DNA of 64,000 bases from Azonexus hydrophilus (GCF_905120355.1 NZ_CAJHOB010000013.1:40483-104482), one strand, 5' to 3'. Counted from the stretch's first letter, positions 44,929-59,674 are shown. The notes: generated from the letters alone by a model not told the origin. Translations and numbers: made by a program.

Positions 44929-46074
44929 ATGACCGGAAGCCGCACGACGCGGCTTCCGGCAACAACCGCCTTCCAGGGAAAGCCAACCGACGTGCGCACA
45001 CCGGGCCAATCTGATTCCACCCCAGCCTTTGCCGGCCTCGACCTGCTGGTCTCGGCCGTGGTCTTGCTGGACGAGGGCCTGTGCATCCGTTACTGCAATC
45101 CGGCCGCGGAAAACCTGTTTGCCGTCAGCCGGCGGGTCTGCCTCGGCAAGCCGCTGACCCTGCTGCTCGACGCCACCCCCTCCCTGCTGGCAACGCTGGA
45201 AAGCACCCTGGCGCACCGTTGGAGCTACACCAAGCACGACATCGTCGTACTCAGTAACCGGGCCGAGCCGGTCCATCTCGACTGTTCGATCAGCCCGCTG
45301 GAAATTCCCGAAGCCCAGCTACTGCTGGAATTCCGCCCCATCGACCAGCAACTGCAGACGGCGCGCGAAGAACGCGAAGCCATGCAGCAGGTCGCCAACC
45401 GCGAACTGATCCGCAACCTGGCGCACGAAATCAAGAATCCGCTCGGCGGCATCCGGGGCGCAGCGCAGCTCCTGGGCGACGAACTCGCCGATCCCGAGCT
45501 CAAGCAGTACACCCAGGTCATCATGGACGAGGCCGACCGCCTGCAAGCCCTGATGCGCCGCATGCTGTCCTCGCACCATGCCATGCAGCCGGCCCCGATC
45601 AACATCCACGAAATTCTCGAACCGATCCGCAAGCTGATCTGCGCCGAATTTCCCGATCTCACCGTCCGCTGCGATTACGACATCTCGCTGCCGGAAATCG
45701 CTGGCGACCGCGAACAATTGATCCAGGTCGTCCTCAACATCATGCGCAACGCCGCGCAGGCGGTATCCGGCAACGGAGAAATCACCCTGCGCACGCGCAT
45801 CCGCCGCCAGGTCACGCTGGCCAAGAAACGCCACCGGCTGGCGCTGGAACTGCAGATCATCGACAACGGCCCGGGCATACCCGAAGCCATTCGCGACCGC
45901 GTCTTCTACCCGCTGGTGTCCGCCCGCTCCGGTGGCACCGGCCTGGGGCTGGCGCTGGCGCATGATTTCATCTGGCAGCACCAGGGCAGCATCGAAGTCG
46001 AATCCGTCCCCGGACGGACCTGTTTTACCGTGTGCCTGCCCTTGCTCAACGCCACCCCGGAGGAGAAACGATGA
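44929..46074 (+). CDS. glnL: Nitrogen regulation sensor kinase NtrB
   Basis: A 381-residue cytosolic histidine kinase/phosphatase that sets NtrC phosphorylation in response to PII. A PAS domain (about 35-130) is followed by the phospho-acceptor H-box NLAHEIKNPLGG. The ATPase boxes N (VVLNIMRNAAQA), G1 (IDNGPGIP) and G2 (GGTGLGLALA) follow. The frame opens at ATG 44929, but that region holds a hairpin. GTG 44992, preceded by AGGGAAAG, is a plausible true start. It overlaps ntrC by 4 bp. Confidence 0.94.
   Translation: MTGSRTTRLPATTAFQGKPTDVRTPGQSDSTPAFAGLDLLVSAVVLLDEGLCIRYCNPAAENLFAVSRRVCLGKPLTLLLDATPSLLATLESTLAHRWSYTKHDIVVLSNRAEPVHLDCSISPLEIPEAQLLLEFRPIDQQLQTAREEREAMQQVANRELIRNLAHEIKNPLGGIRGAAQLLGDELADPELKQYTQVIMDEADRLQALMRRMLSSHHAMQPAPINIHEILEPIRKLICAEFPDLTVRCDYDISLPEIAGDREQLIQVVLNIMRNAAQAVSGNGEITLRTRIRRQVTLAKKRHRLALELQIIDNGPGIPEAIRDRVFYPLVSARSGGTGLGLALAHDFIWQHQGSIEVESVPGRTCFTVCLPLLNATPEEKR
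44933..44959 (+). other. 11-bp perfect hairpin at the glnA-ntrB junction
   Basis: CCGGAAGCCGC (44933-44943) and GCGGCTTCCGG (44949-44959) enclose a 5-base loop. No T-run follows. It overlaps the first codons of the longest ntrB frame and may attenuate or process the glnA-ntrBC message. Confidence 0.65.
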
Positions 46075-47534
46075 ACACCGTCTGGATCGTCGATGACGAC
46101 CGTTCAATCCGCTGGGTGCTGGAAAAGGCCCTGGGGCGCGAAAACATTCCCGCGCGCAGCTTCGACAGCGCCGATGCCGCGCTGGCTGAACTGGCCCAGG
46201 GCGCCACGCCACCGGGCGCCCTGCTGTCCGACATCCGCATGCCGGGCGCGAGCGGCCTCGATCTCTTGCGTGAAGCGCATCTGCGCTACCCCGAGCTGCC
46301 GGTCATCGTCATGACCGCCTATTCCGATCTCGATTCCGCCGTGGCCGCGTTCCAGGGCGGGGCGTTCGAATACCTGCCCAAGCCGTTCGATGTCGACCAG
46401 GCTGTGGCGCTGGTGCGCCGTGCCCTGCACCGCGACACCGCCCCGGCACCACAGGCCAGCGGCACCCCGCAGCCACCGGAAATTCTTGGCCAGGCACCCG
46501 CCATGCAGGACGTTTTCCGTGCCATCGGCCGGCTGTCCCAGTCGCACGCAACCGTACTCATCAACGGCGAATCCGGTTCCGGCAAGGAACTGGTGGCCCG
46601 CGCCCTGCATCGCCACAGCCCGCGCCACGATGGCCCGTTCATCGCGCTCAACACCGCCGCCATTCCCCGCGACCTGCTCGAATCGGAGCTGTTCGGCCAC
46701 GAGAAGAACGCCTTTACCGGCGCCCACAGCCAACGTCGTGGCCGCTTCGAGGAAGCCGATGGTGGCACGCTTTTCCTCGATGAAATCGGCGACATGCCGA
46801 TCGATCTGCAGACCCGGCTGTTGCGGGTGCTGTCCGACGGCCAGTTCTACCGCGTCGGCGGTCATCAGCCCATCCGCGCCAACGCCCGCGTCATCACCGC
46901 CACCCACCAGAACCTGGAGCAGCGGGTCAAGAACGGACTGTTCCGCGAAGACCTCTTCCACCGTCTCAACGTCATCCGGCTGCGGCTACCACCGCTGCGT
47001 GAGCGTCGCGAGGACATTCCGGCTCTGGCACACCATTTCCTCAATGAAAGCGCACGCCAGCTCGGCGTGCCGCCCAAGCGCCTGTCCGACGCCGCCCTCA
47101 CCCTCCTGCAAGCAGCACCCTGGCCAGGCAACGTGCGTCAGCTGGAAAACCTCTGCCAGTGGCTGACGGTCATGGCCCCCGACATGCAGGTGGAAGTCGC
47201 CGACCTGCCGCCGGAAATGCGTGGCGAGGCAAGCAGCACAGCAGGCGACGACAGCGCGGGAGAACCATCCGCTCTGAACGGCCATGACTGGAAAATCCTG
47301 CTCGCCAGCGCCATCGACACGCACCTCAGCCTGCACCCGGGCAGTGTCTGGGACGATTTCTCCAAGACTTTTGAAACCACCCTCATCCGCCGCGCCCTGG
47401 CCGCCAGCGGCGGACGCCGCATCGAAGCAGCACAGCTGCTGGGCATCGGCCGCAACACCATCGCCCGCAAGATTCAGGAACTCGGATTAGAACCACCCCA
47501 CCCGCATCACCCGCAACCGCACAAGGAAGACTGA
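46071..47534 (+). CDS. glnG: Nitrogen regulator NtrC (sigma-54 activator)
   Basis: A 487-residue enhancer-binding protein. The receiver has phospho-acceptor Asp54 (LLSDIRMPG). The AAA+ domain (about 140-380) has GESGSGKE and [12 protein letters not shown]. The C-terminal Fis-like helix-turn-helix includes [20 protein letters not shown]. The sigma-54 contact loop reads NAFTGA instead of the usual GAFTGA. It should act on the sites upstream of glnA and torF-glnK-amtB. It lies directly after ntrB (4-bp overlap) and one base before gltB. Confidence 0.95.
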   Translation: MNTVWIVDDDRSIRWVLEKALGRENIPARSFDSADAALAELAQGATPPGALLSDIRMPGASGLDLLREAHLRYPELPVIVMTAYSDLDSAVAAFQGGAFEYLPKPFDVDQAVALVRRALHRDTAPAPQASGTPQPPEILGQAPAMQDVFRAIGRLSQSHATVLINGESGSGKELVARALHRHSPRHDGPFIALNTAAIPRDLLESELFGHEKNAFTGAHSQRRGRFEEADGGTLFLDEIGDMPIDLQTRLLRVLSDGQFYRVGGHQPIRANARVITATHQNLEQRVKNGLFREDLFHRLNVIRLRLPPLRERREDIPALAHHFLNESARQLGVPPKRLSDAALTLLQAAPWPGNVRQLENLCQWLTVMAPDMQVEVADLPPEMRGEASSTAGDDSAGEPSALNGHDWKILLASAIDTHLSLHPGSVWDDFSKTFETTLIRRALAASGGRRIEAAQLLGIGRNTIARKIQELGLEPPHPHHPQPHKED

Positions 47535-47535
47535 C

Positions 47536-52167
<4,632 letters not shown>

Positions 52168-52168
52168 C

Positions 52169-53629
52169 ATGGGCAAGCCCACCGGATTTCTTGAATTCGT
52201 GCGCCAGCACGAAAGCTACGACCCTGTCAGCGAGCGCCTGCAGCACTACCGGGAGTTCGTGCATCCCCTGCCGGAAGCCGCAGCACGCACCCAGGGGGCG
52301 CGTTGCATGGATTGCGGCGTACCGTTCTGCAACAACGGTTGCCCGGTCAATAACCTGATCCCCGACTGGAACGATCTGGTCTACAACGGGCAGTGGCAGG
52401 CCGCCATCGAGCGGCTGCACGCCACCAACAACTTTCCCGAATTCACCAGCCGCATCTGCCCGGCTCCCTGTGAGTCGGCCTGTACCCTGGGCGTCAATGA
52501 CGCGCCGGTCGGCATCAAGTCGATCGAACGCGCCATCATCGACACCGCCCGCGCCAATGGCTGGATCGGTGCCCAACCGGCCAACCGACCGAGCGGTCGC
52601 CGAGTCGCCGTTGTCGGTTCCGGACCGGCGGGTCTGGCGGCAGCGCAACAGCTGGCACGCGCCGGCCACGCGGTGACGGTGTTCGAGAAGAACGATGCCA
52701 TCGGCGGCCTGCTGCGCTACGGCATTCCGGACTTCAAGCTGGAAAAGCATCTGATCGACGAGCGCGTGGCACAACTCGAAGCGGAAGGCGTCCATTTCGA
52801 GCTACGCACCCTGGTCGGCGACGCGCTGCCAGCCAGCATCGCCAATGATGCCAGCCGCGTCGTCGCCCCCGATCGCCTGTTGCGTGACTTCGACGCCGTG
52901 CTGCTGGCAGGCGGCTCGGAAACCCCGCGCGATCTGCCGATTCCCGGACGCAATCTGTCCGGTGTCCATTTCGCCCTCGAATATCTCATTCCGCAGAACA
53001 AAGAGGTCGGCGGCGGCAGCAAGAACCCGATCGACGCCCGCGGCAAGCACGTCGTCGTGATCGGCGGCGGTGACACCGGCTCCGACTGCGTCGGTACGGC
53101 CAACCGCCAGGGGGCGGCCAGCGTCACCCAGATCGAACTGCTGCCCAAGCCACCGGCAGAAGAAAACAAGGATCTGACCTGGCCCTACTGGCCGCACAAG
53201 CTGCGCACGTCTTCCTCGCACGAAGAAGGCTGCGTACGCGATTGGTCGGTTGCCAGCCAGGCCTTCCTCGGCGAAAACGGCCAGCTCAGGGCGCTGCGCT
53301 GCAACCGGCTGGACTGGCAGAATGGCAAGATGCAGGAGATTCCCGGCTCCGAATTCGAACTCAAAGCCGACCTCGTCTTCCTGGCCATGGGCTTCACCCA
53401 GCCCGCCGCCCCCCTGCTCGACGCTTTCGGCATCGCCCGCGACAACCGGGGTAATGCCGCTGCCGGCACCGATGACCTGAACGGCTACGCCACCAATGTC
53501 AGCAAGGTGTTCGCCGCCGGCGACCTGCGCCGGGGCCAGTCGCTCGTCGTCTGGGCCATCCGCGAAGGCCGCCAGGCCGCCCGCGCCATCGACCGCTTCC
53601 TCATGGGCGAAACCCGCCTGCCGCGCTGA
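52169..53629 (+). CDS. gltD: Glutamate synthase (NADPH) small subunit
   Basis: A 486-residue GOGAT beta subunit that passes electrons from NADPH to GltB. N-terminal cysteines for 4Fe-4S clusters occur in [14 protein letters not shown] and [10 protein letters not shown]. An FAD site ([16 protein letters not shown]) and an NADPH site ([14 protein letters not shown]) follow. It is one base after gltB, with AAGGAGG upstream of ATG 52169. A long hairpin follows the stop. Confidence 0.96.
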   Translation: MGKPTGFLEFVRQHESYDPVSERLQHYREFVHPLPEAAARTQGARCMDCGVPFCNNGCPVNNLIPDWNDLVYNGQWQAAIERLHATNNFPEFTSRICPAPCESACTLGVNDAPVGIKSIERAIIDTARANGWIGAQPANRPSGRRVAVVGSGPAGLAAAQQLARAGHAVTVFEKNDAIGGLLRYGIPDFKLEKHLIDERVAQLEAEGVHFELRTLVGDALPASIANDASRVVAPDRLLRDFDAVLLAGGSETPRDLPIPGRNLSGVHFALEYLIPQNKEVGGGSKNPIDARGKHVVVIGGGDTGSDCVGTANRQGAASVTQIELLPKPPAEENKDLTWPYWPHKLRTSSSHEEGCVRDWSVASQAFLGENGQLRALRCNRLDWQNGKMQEIPGSEFELKADLVFLAMGFTQPAAPLLDAFGIARDNRGNAAAGTDDLNGYATNVSKVFAAGDLRRGQSLVVWAIREGRQAARAIDRFLMGETRLPR

Positions 53630-53642
53630 GCGCAGCCAAAAC

Positions 53643-53676
53643 CCACCCTCCATTCCCGTCCCGGGATGGAGGGTGG
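53643..53676 (+). terminator. Hairpin after gltD
   Basis: CCACCCTCCAT (53643-53653) pairs with ATGGAGGGTGG (53666-53676), with a further CCCG/CGGG pairing inside. It lacks a T-run, so it may be a terminator of low efficiency or a 3' stabiliser. Confidence 0.6.
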
Positions 53677-53763
53677 CAGCCGGGCCACGGCCCGCATTGA
53701 GCCTCGACAACACGGAACGCAGCTTGTGGCACACTACGCCTCCCCAAGTTCTGCCCCACGCCC

Positions 53764-54393
53764 ATGACTTTTCCCACCTGGTTCAGTTTCTTCATTGCCT
53801 GCTGGCTGATCAGCCTGTCGCCGGGCGCCGGGGCGATTGCGTCAATGTCGTCCGGGCTGGCGCATGGTTTTCGGCGCGGCTACTGGAACGCCATTGGCCT
53901 GCAACTGGCACTGATCCTGCAGGTGGGCATTGTTGCAGCCGGGATTGGCGCGGTGTTGGCGGCGTCCGAACTGGCGTTTTCCCTGATCAAATGGTTTGGT
54001 GTGGCCTACCTGCTGTACCTCGGCTGGAAGCAGTGGTCGGCGCCGGTGGCAGCGCCGCTGCTGGCAGCGGAAAGCGGCAGCACGTCGGCACGCAAGCTCC
54101 TGTTGCGCGGTTTTGTGGTCAACGCCAGCAACCCCAAGGCGATTGTCTTCATTCTCGCCGTGCTGCCGCAGTTCATCGCCCCGGCGCAGCCGTTGTTGCC
54201 GCAATACGTGCTGATGACCGCCACCATGGTACTGGTCGACCTGGTCGTGATGGCCGCCTATACCGGCCTGGCCGCCCGGGTGCTGCGCCTGCTGCGCAGT
54301 CCACGTCAACAGCGGCTGCTCAACCGCACCTTCGGCAGTCTGTTTGCCGCTGCAGCGGCGCTGCTGGCAACGGTCCGTCACGCCGGTCATTGA
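53764..54393 (+). CDS. LysE/RhtB-family amino-acid exporter
   Basis: A 209-residue membrane protein with about six helices. The LysE/RhtB start SLSPGAGAIASMSSGLAHGFRRG and the FVVNASNPKAIVFILAVLPQF region are typical. It exports an amino acid or related compound; the substrate cannot be told. It is separate from gltD (134 bp) and convergent with cysB. Confidence 0.88.
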   Translation: MTFPTWFSFFIACWLISLSPGAGAIASMSSGLAHGFRRGYWNAIGLQLALILQVGIVAAGIGAVLAASELAFSLIKWFGVAYLLYLGWKQWSAPVAAPLLAAESGSTSARKLLLRGFVVNASNPKAIVFILAVLPQFIAPAQPLLPQYVLMTATMVLVDLVVMAAYTGLAARVLRLLRSPRQQRLLNRTFGSLFAAAAALLATVRHAGH

Positions 54394-54418
54394 GCGCCCC
54401 GGCGCAGGTTGACACCGC

Positions 54419-55360
54419 TTACAGCTGCCAGGCTTCGCCCACGCCCTGCAGGGTCATTTCGATGCTGCGCTTGTCCAGTTGCGGCGCGAACAGGGTGATG
54501 AAATCGTAATCAAAGCGGCGTAGATAGCTGCCGCGGCGCACCGCCAGACGGGTGGTGTTGGATTCGAACAGATGCGCCGCATCCAGTGCCACCAGCCCCT
54601 GGTCACGCGCGGGATCGAATGCGAGTTTGGCGATGATACCCAGACCAAGCCCCAGGCTGACGTAAGTCTTGATCACGTCGGCATCGAGTGCGGTCAGCGC
54701 GATATTGGGCTCCAGATCGGCACGTTCAAAGGCGCGGTTGATGCGCGAGCGGCCGGCAAAAGCGTTGTCATAGGTAATCAGCGGCCACTGCGCCAGGGTG
54801 TGCAGGGACAGGGGCTGTTCGGCCAGCAGGGGATGGCCTTCCGGTACGATCACGCAATGGCTCCACTGCTGCACCGGAAAGGAAATGAGCTGTGGTGCCT
54901 GGTCCAGCGCTTCGGTGGCAATACCGATGTCAGCCTCACCCGCCGCCACCCAGTCAGCAATCTGGTGTGGGTTGCCCTGGTGCATTTCCAGCTTGATCTC
55001 CGGGTGCCGGCTCATGAAATCCCGCACCACGGTCGGCAGCACGTAGCGCGCCTGGGTGTGGGTGGTCGCCAGCACCAGCCGGCCCGATTCACCGCTGATG
55101 AATTCGCTGCAGACGCGCTTGAGATTTTCCGCTTCGCGCAGGATGCGCTGGGCGATGTCGATGGCCACCCGCCCCGGCTCGGTGACCCCGGTGAACCGCT
55201 TGCCGCTGCGCTCGAAGATGGCGATACCCAACTCGTCCTCCAGCATGCGGATCTGTTTCGACACGCCCGGCTGTGAGGTATACAGTGCCTCCGCCGCTTC
55301 CGAGACATTCAGCCCCTGGCGTTCGATTTCAACGATGTAACGTAGTTGTTGCAGTTTCAT
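54419..55360 (-). CDS. cysB: CysB-type LysR regulator of sulfur assimilation
   Basis: A 313-residue LysR regulator with the CysB start MKLQQLRYIVEIERQGLNVSEAAEAL and helix-turn-helix TSQPGVSKQIRMLE. The effector domain has VLATTHTQARYVLP and the sulfate/inducer pocket region GEADIGIATEAL. ATG 55360 is chosen. It is divergent from the TSUP-cysI-DUF934-cysH genes, which it is expected to activate in response to O- or N-acetylserine. Confidence 0.94.
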   Translation of the reverse strand: MKLQQLRYIVEIERQGLNVSEAAEALYTSQPGVSKQIRMLEDELGIAIFERSGKRFTGVTEPGRVAIDIAQRILREAENLKRVCSEFISGESGRLVLATTHTQARYVLPTVVRDFMSRHPEIKLEMHQGNPHQIADWVAAGEADIGIATEALDQAPQLISFPVQQWSHCVIVPEGHPLLAEQPLSLHTLAQWPLITYDNAFAGRSRINRAFERADLEPNIALTALDADVIKTYVSLGLGLGIIAKLAFDPARDQGLVALDAAHLFESNTTRLAVRRGSYLRRFDYDFITLFAPQLDKRSIEMTLQGVGEAWQL

Positions 55361-55592
55361 GTGCGTGATGGGTAAAAAGGCTTGCCAGGAAAAACACCTG
55401 CCAGCTTCCACGGCGAATGTTGCGTTTTGACTAAAAGCTCAGAAAAGCATGAAAAATGCAGCAACCCATGCGCAGCTTGCATGCACCGTGCGGCATCCCG
55501 CATTGTATTCCTGTTGCTTAATAACAAAAAGACATACCAATCTACCTCATTATTCTTTTTGACTCAATCCAGCCAGCGTAGGATGCGCGCCC
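55361..55592. promoter_or_regulatory. cysB / sulfur operon divergent region
   Basis: A 232-bp gap. The half toward the sulfur genes is AT-rich (CTTAATAACAAAAAGACATA near 55518-55537), similar in character to CysB-bound regions. No firm consensus could be assigned. Confidence 0.4.
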
Positions 55593-56372
55593 ATGGATGC
55601 TTACCTCTACACTCTTTCCGGCTTTGCCGTCGGTGCCATCGTCGGCCTGACCGGCGTCGGCGGCGGCTCGCTGATGACCCCGCTGCTGGTCCTGCTGTTT
55701 GGCGTACATCCGGCCACGGCGGTCGGCACCGATCTGCTCTACGCCGCCCTGACCAAAGCTGGCGGCACGGTTGCACACCACCGGCGGGGCCACATCGACT
55801 GGCAGATCACGGCCCGCCTGGCTGGCGGCAGCATTCCGGCGGCGGCGCTGACGATCCTGGTTCTCTCCTTTCTGCCGGACGGCCGCCAGAGTATTGGCAC
55901 GGTGGTGACGCACGGCCTGGGCTTCGCCCTCCTGCTGACGGCCGTGGCCATCCTGTTTGGCCGCAAGTTGCGGGCCTATGCCAGCCAGCGGGAAACTTCT
56001 TCGCTGCGGCAGAATTACATTGCGCCGATCACCGTCGCCGTCGGCGCCCTGCTCGGTGTGCTGGTCACGATTTCCTCCGTCGGCGCCGGGGCACTCGGTG
56101 TCGCAGTGCTGTTTTTCCTCTACCCGAAACTCTCATCGGTGCGCATTGTCGGTTCCGATGTGGCGCACGCCGTGCCGCTCACCCTGGTCGCCGGCATCGG
56201 CCACTGGTGGCTGGGCAGCGTTGACTGGGTGCTGCTGGGCAGCCTCCTGCTCGGCTCCCTGCCCGGCATCTGGATCGGCACGCATTTGTCGGCCAAGGTA
56301 CCGGAGCACGTCCTGCGCCGGCTGCTCGGCGCGATGCTGCTGTTGATTGGCAGCAAGCTGGTGTTCTCCTGA
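55593..56372 (+). CDS. TSUP (TauE/SafE)-family membrane transporter
   Basis: A 259-residue protein with about eight helices in two repeats (GLTGVGGGSLMTPLLVLL and SSVGAGALGVAVLFF), of the TauE/SafE exporter family. In front of cysI it probably moves sulfite, sulfate or a related sulfur anion. It starts the plus-strand sulfur run, 35 bp before cysI, and is divergent from cysB. Confidence 0.88.
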   Translation: MDAYLYTLSGFAVGAIVGLTGVGGGSLMTPLLVLLFGVHPATAVGTDLLYAALTKAGGTVAHHRRGHIDWQITARLAGGSIPAAALTILVLSFLPDGRQSIGTVVTHGLGFALLLTAVAILFGRKLRAYASQRETSSLRQNYIAPITVAVGALLGVLVTISSVGAGALGVAVLFFLYPKLSSVRIVGSDVAHAVPLTLVAGIGHWWLGSVDWVLLGSLLLGSLPGIWIGTHLSAKVPEHVLRRLLGAMLLLIGSKLVFS

Positions 56373-56407
56373 ATTTACAATAACATTCCTCCCCCCAAGG
56401 ACAGCTC

Positions 56408-58075
56408 ATGTACCGCTACAACGAACTCGACAGCCAGCTGGTCAACCAGCGTGTGGCCCAATTCCGCGACCAGGTGCGCCGCTGGCAAGCCGGTGAACTC
56501 AGCGATGATGAATTCCGCCCGCTGCGCCTGCAAAACGGCCTCTACATCCAGCGCCATGCGCCAATGTTCCGCGTCGCCGTGCCGTATGGCACCCTGAACA
56601 GCGAGCAGCTGCGGCGGCTGGCGCACATCGGACGCACCTATGATCGTGGCTACGGCCACTTCACCACCCGCCACAACCTGCAGTTCAACTGGCCGAAGAT
56701 CGAGGATGTGCCGGACATCCTAGCTGAGCTGGCCGAAGTGCAGCTGCACGCCATCCAGACTTCCGGCAACTGCATCCGCAACATCACCACCGATGCTTTC
56801 GCTGGCGTCGCAGCCGATGAAATCATCGATCCGCGACCGCTCGCCGAAATCCTGCGCCAATGGTCGACTTTCCACCCCGAATTTGCCTTCCTGCCGCGCA
56901 AATTCAAGTTCGCCATTTCCGGCACTGCCGAAGACCGTGCCATCACCTGGTTCCACGACATCGGCTTGCAGCTGAAGGTGGTCAATGGCGAAACCGGTTT
57001 TACCGTCATCGTCGGCGGCGGCCTGGGGCGGACGCCGATTCGTGGCGAAGTGGTGCGTGAATTCCTGCCCTGGCAACATCTGCTCACCTACAGCACAGCC
57101 ATTTTGCGGGTCTACAACCGCTTCGGCCGGCGCGACAATGCCTACAAGGCGCGCATCAAGATTCTGGTGCAGGCGCTCGGCATCGAGGCTTTCCGTGCCC
57201 AGGTGGACGCCGAATGGGCGCACGAAAAGGACAGCCCGCACACCATCACCCAGGCTGAATATGACCGTATCGCCGCGCATTTCGCGCCGCCTGCCTACGC
57301 CCCGGCGGAGCCCGCCAATTTCCCCGATGATCCGGCCTTTGCCCGCTGGCGCGCGCGCTGCACCCACCCGCACAAGGTGCCGGGTTACACGGCCGTCACC
57401 CTGTCACTGAAACGGCACGGCGTCGCCCCGGGCGACATCACCTCGGACCAGATGGACGTCGTGGCCGATCTCGCCGACCGTTACAGCTTCGGTGAATTGC
57501 GCGTCAGCCACGAGCAGAACGTGATCCTCACCGATGTGCGCGAATGCGACCTGCACGCACTCTGGCTGAGTGCCCGCGACGCCGGTCTGGCAACCCCCAA
57601 CATCGGCCTTCTGACCAGCATCATCTGCTGCCCGGGCGGCGATTTCTGCGATCTGGCCAATGCCAAGTCGATTCCCATTGCCAATGCCATCCAGCAACGT
57701 TTTGACGATCTCGACTATCTTTTCGACATCGGCGAAATCGATCTCAACATCTCCGGTTGCATGAATGCCTGCAGTCATCACCATGTCGGCCATATCGGCG
57801 TCCTCGGCGTAGACCGCAAGGACAAGGAGTTCTACCAGGTGACCCTGGGCGGACGGCAAGGCAACGATGCCCAGCTGGGCAAGGTGATCGGCCCGGCCTT
57901 CCCCGCCGAAGAGATGCCGGAGGTGGTGGAACAGATCATCAGCGTCTATCTGGCCGAGCGTCACGCCGACGAACGTTTCCTCGACACCTTCGATCGCATC
58001 GGCATCGATCCCTTCAAGAACAAGGTCTATGCCGGACGCGCGCATGGCCGCTCAAAATCGCAGGAGGCCGCATAA
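56408..58075 (+). CDS. cysI: Sulfite reductase, hemoprotein subunit
   Basis: A 555-residue siroheme/4Fe-4S reductase that takes sulfite to sulfide. The two ferredoxin-like halves are present, with TTRHNLQFNW and HEQNVILTDV. The cluster/siroheme cysteines lie in CPGGDFC and SGCMNAC. It lies between the TSUP gene and a DUF934 gene. No cysJ flavoprotein is nearby, so the electron donor may be ferredoxin or an unlinked reductase. Confidence 0.93.
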   Translation: MYRYNELDSQLVNQRVAQFRDQVRRWQAGELSDDEFRPLRLQNGLYIQRHAPMFRVAVPYGTLNSEQLRRLAHIGRTYDRGYGHFTTRHNLQFNWPKIEDVPDILAELAEVQLHAIQTSGNCIRNITTDAFAGVAADEIIDPRPLAEILRQWSTFHPEFAFLPRKFKFAISGTAEDRAITWFHDIGLQLKVVNGETGFTVIVGGGLGRTPIRGEVVREFLPWQHLLTYSTAILRVYNRFGRRDNAYKARIKILVQALGIEAFRAQVDAEWAHEKDSPHTITQAEYDRIAAHFAPPAYAPAEPANFPDDPAFARWRARCTHPHKVPGYTAVTLSLKRHGVAPGDITSDQMDVVADLADRYSFGELRVSHEQNVILTDVRECDLHALWLSARDAGLATPNIGLLTSIICCPGGDFCDLANAKSIPIANAIQQRFDDLDYLFDIGEIDLNISGCMNACSHHHVGHIGVLGVDRKDKEFYQVTLGGRQGNDAQLGKVIGPAFPAEEMPEVVEQIISVYLAERHADERFLDTFDRIGIDPFKNKVYAGRAHGRSKSQEAA

Positions 58076-58597
58076 ATGGCACAACTCATCGCGGCACAGC
58101 AGGTGCTGGAAAACACGTGGACCGAGCAACCCCTGGAAGAAGACGGCAATGCCGGCCCCTTCGTTGCCCCCAGCACGCCTACCCTATATCCGCTGGCGTT
58201 CTGGCGCGCGCACCGGGAGGCCATTATCGCCAGTGCGCAGGCCGGCGCATTGCCGCTGGGGCTACTCCTGCAGCCGGACGATGCGGTGGAAGAGATTGCT
58301 GCCGACCTCCCCCACCTGGCGCTGATCGCCATCAATTTCCCCAAGTTCGTCGATGGCCGCGGCTATTCGAGCGCCGCCCTGCTGCGCCAGCGCTACGGCT
58401 ACCACGGTGAATTGCGTGCTGTGGGCGATGTGCTGCACGACCAGCTGTTTTATCTGCGGCGCGTCGGTTTCGACAGCTATGCCCTGAAAGACGGCAAAAG
58501 CACCGCCTACGCCATTGCCCATGGCTTCACGACCTTCACCGAGCCCTATCAGGCCAGTACCGACCAACCCCTGCCGCATTTCCGCCGCCAGCCATGA
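58076..58597 (+). CDS. DUF934 protein linked to sulfite reduction
   Basis: A 173-residue DUF934 protein with ALIAINFPKFVDGRGYSSA and LRQRYGYHGELRAVGDVLHDQL. Family members sit with cysI and cysH in proteobacteria and are thought to help sulfite reduction, perhaps as an electron-transfer or assembly partner. That role is not proven. It begins directly after cysI and overlaps cysH by 4 bp. Confidence 0.88.
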   Translation: MAQLIAAQQVLENTWTEQPLEEDGNAGPFVAPSTPTLYPLAFWRAHREAIIASAQAGALPLGLLLQPDDAVEEIAADLPHLALIAINFPKFVDGRGYSSAALLRQRYGYHGELRAVGDVLHDQLFYLRRVGFDSYALKDGKSTAYAIAHGFTTFTEPYQASTDQPLPHFRRQP

Positions 58598-59313
58598 ACC
58601 CCAAGCTGCTCAACATCACGCCGGAACTTACCGAGCGCACAGCCGCCAAGGCCGACACCGCACTTGCCCTGCTGCGCCGTATCGCCAGCGAGTTCTCTCC
58701 TGCCACCTTCGCCAACAGCCTGGGCGCCGAAGACATGGTGCTGACCGATCTCATCTGCCGCCACCAGCTCCCGATCGAGATCTTCAGTCTGGATACCGGC
58801 CGTCTGCCACCGGAAACCTACACCCTGATGGCTGAACTCGACCGGCACTACGGCCTCAAGCTGCAGGTCTATTTCCCGGCGGCCGCGGCCATCGAGCACT
58901 ACGTGCGCCGCCATGGAATCAATGCCTTTTACACCTCGGTTGAACTGCGCAAAGCCTGCTGCCACCTGCGCAAGGTCGAGCCACTGCAACGGGCTCTGGC
59001 CGGCAAGCGCGCCTGGATCACCGGCATGCGTGCCGAGCAGGCCGCCACGCGCGGGCAGCTCGCTGAGCAAAGCTTCGATGAGAGCAACGGTCTGGAAAAA
59101 TTCAATCCGCTCGCCGACTGGAGCGAAAAGGAAGTGTGGACCTATCTGAAAACCCACGCTGTTCCCTACAACACCCTGCATGACCAGTTTTACCCCAGCA
59201 TCGGCTGCGCCCCATGCAGCCGCGCCATTTCCCCTGGCGAGGACATCCGCGCCGGCCGCTGGTGGTGGGAAAACCCAGAATCGAAGGAATGTGGCCTGCA
59301 CGTCAAACGCTGA
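58594..59313 (+). CDS. cysH: Adenylylsulfate reductase (thioredoxin-dependent, APS type)
   Basis: A 239-residue reductase that makes sulfite. It has the LGAEDMVL start, SLDTGRLPPETY, and the APS-type cluster cysteines (ACCHLRKVEPL and CAPC), with a catalytic cysteine in ECGLH. The CC...CxxC pair indicates a 4Fe-4S APS reductase rather than a PAPS enzyme. It is the last gene of the sulfur run. Confidence 0.93.
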   Translation: MNPKLLNITPELTERTAAKADTALALLRRIASEFSPATFANSLGAEDMVLTDLICRHQLPIEIFSLDTGRLPPETYTLMAELDRHYGLKLQVYFPAAAAIEHYVRRHGINAFYTSVELRKACCHLRKVEPLQRALAGKRAWITGMRAEQAATRGQLAEQSFDESNGLEKFNPLADWSEKEVWTYLKTHAVPYNTLHDQFYPSIGCAPCSRAISPGEDIRAGRWWWENPESKECGLHVKR

Positions 59314-59404
59314 GCCAGGCGAACATTTTTTTACCAAATAAGCCGCCAACCCATTTCCCGGCGCCGCTAAGATGGCGGCTCATTTCCCTGAAAGGATCAC
59401 TGCC

Positions 59405-59647
59405 ATGGGCTTCATCTGGACTATCGTGCTGGGTTTCGTCATTGGCGTCATTGCCAAATTCCTGCACCCGGGCAAGGAAGGCATGGGCTTTTTTGCCACC
59501 ATTCTTCTCGGCGTCGCCGGCTCCTTTACCGCTGGCATGGTCGGGCAATCACTCGGCTGGTATCGGGCGGGCGAAGGTGCCGGCTTCATCGCTTCGGTGA
59601 TCATGGCAATCCTCTTGCTGGCGATCTATTCCCGCCTGAAGAAATAA
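59405..59647 (+). CDS. GlsB/YeaQ/YmgE-family small membrane protein
   Basis: An 80-residue protein with three membrane helices and the glycine-zipper pattern of transglycosylase-associated (GlsB/YeaQ) proteins: GFVIGVIAKFLHPG, FATILLGVAGSFTAG and GFIASVIMAILLL. It is probably a stress-related membrane protein. A ribosome binding site AAAGGATCACTGCC precedes ATG 59405. Confidence 0.85.
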   Translation: MGFIWTIVLGFVIGVIAKFLHPGKEGMGFFATILLGVAGSFTAGMVGQSLGWYRAGEGAGFIASVIMAILLLAIYSRLKK

Positions 59648-59674
59648 GACAGGCATCACCGCCCGCATTACCAC

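Noticed and set aside
53727..53745. TGGCAC-containing sequence upstream of lysE as a sigma-54 site
   Set aside because: The -12 GC is not at the required spacing.
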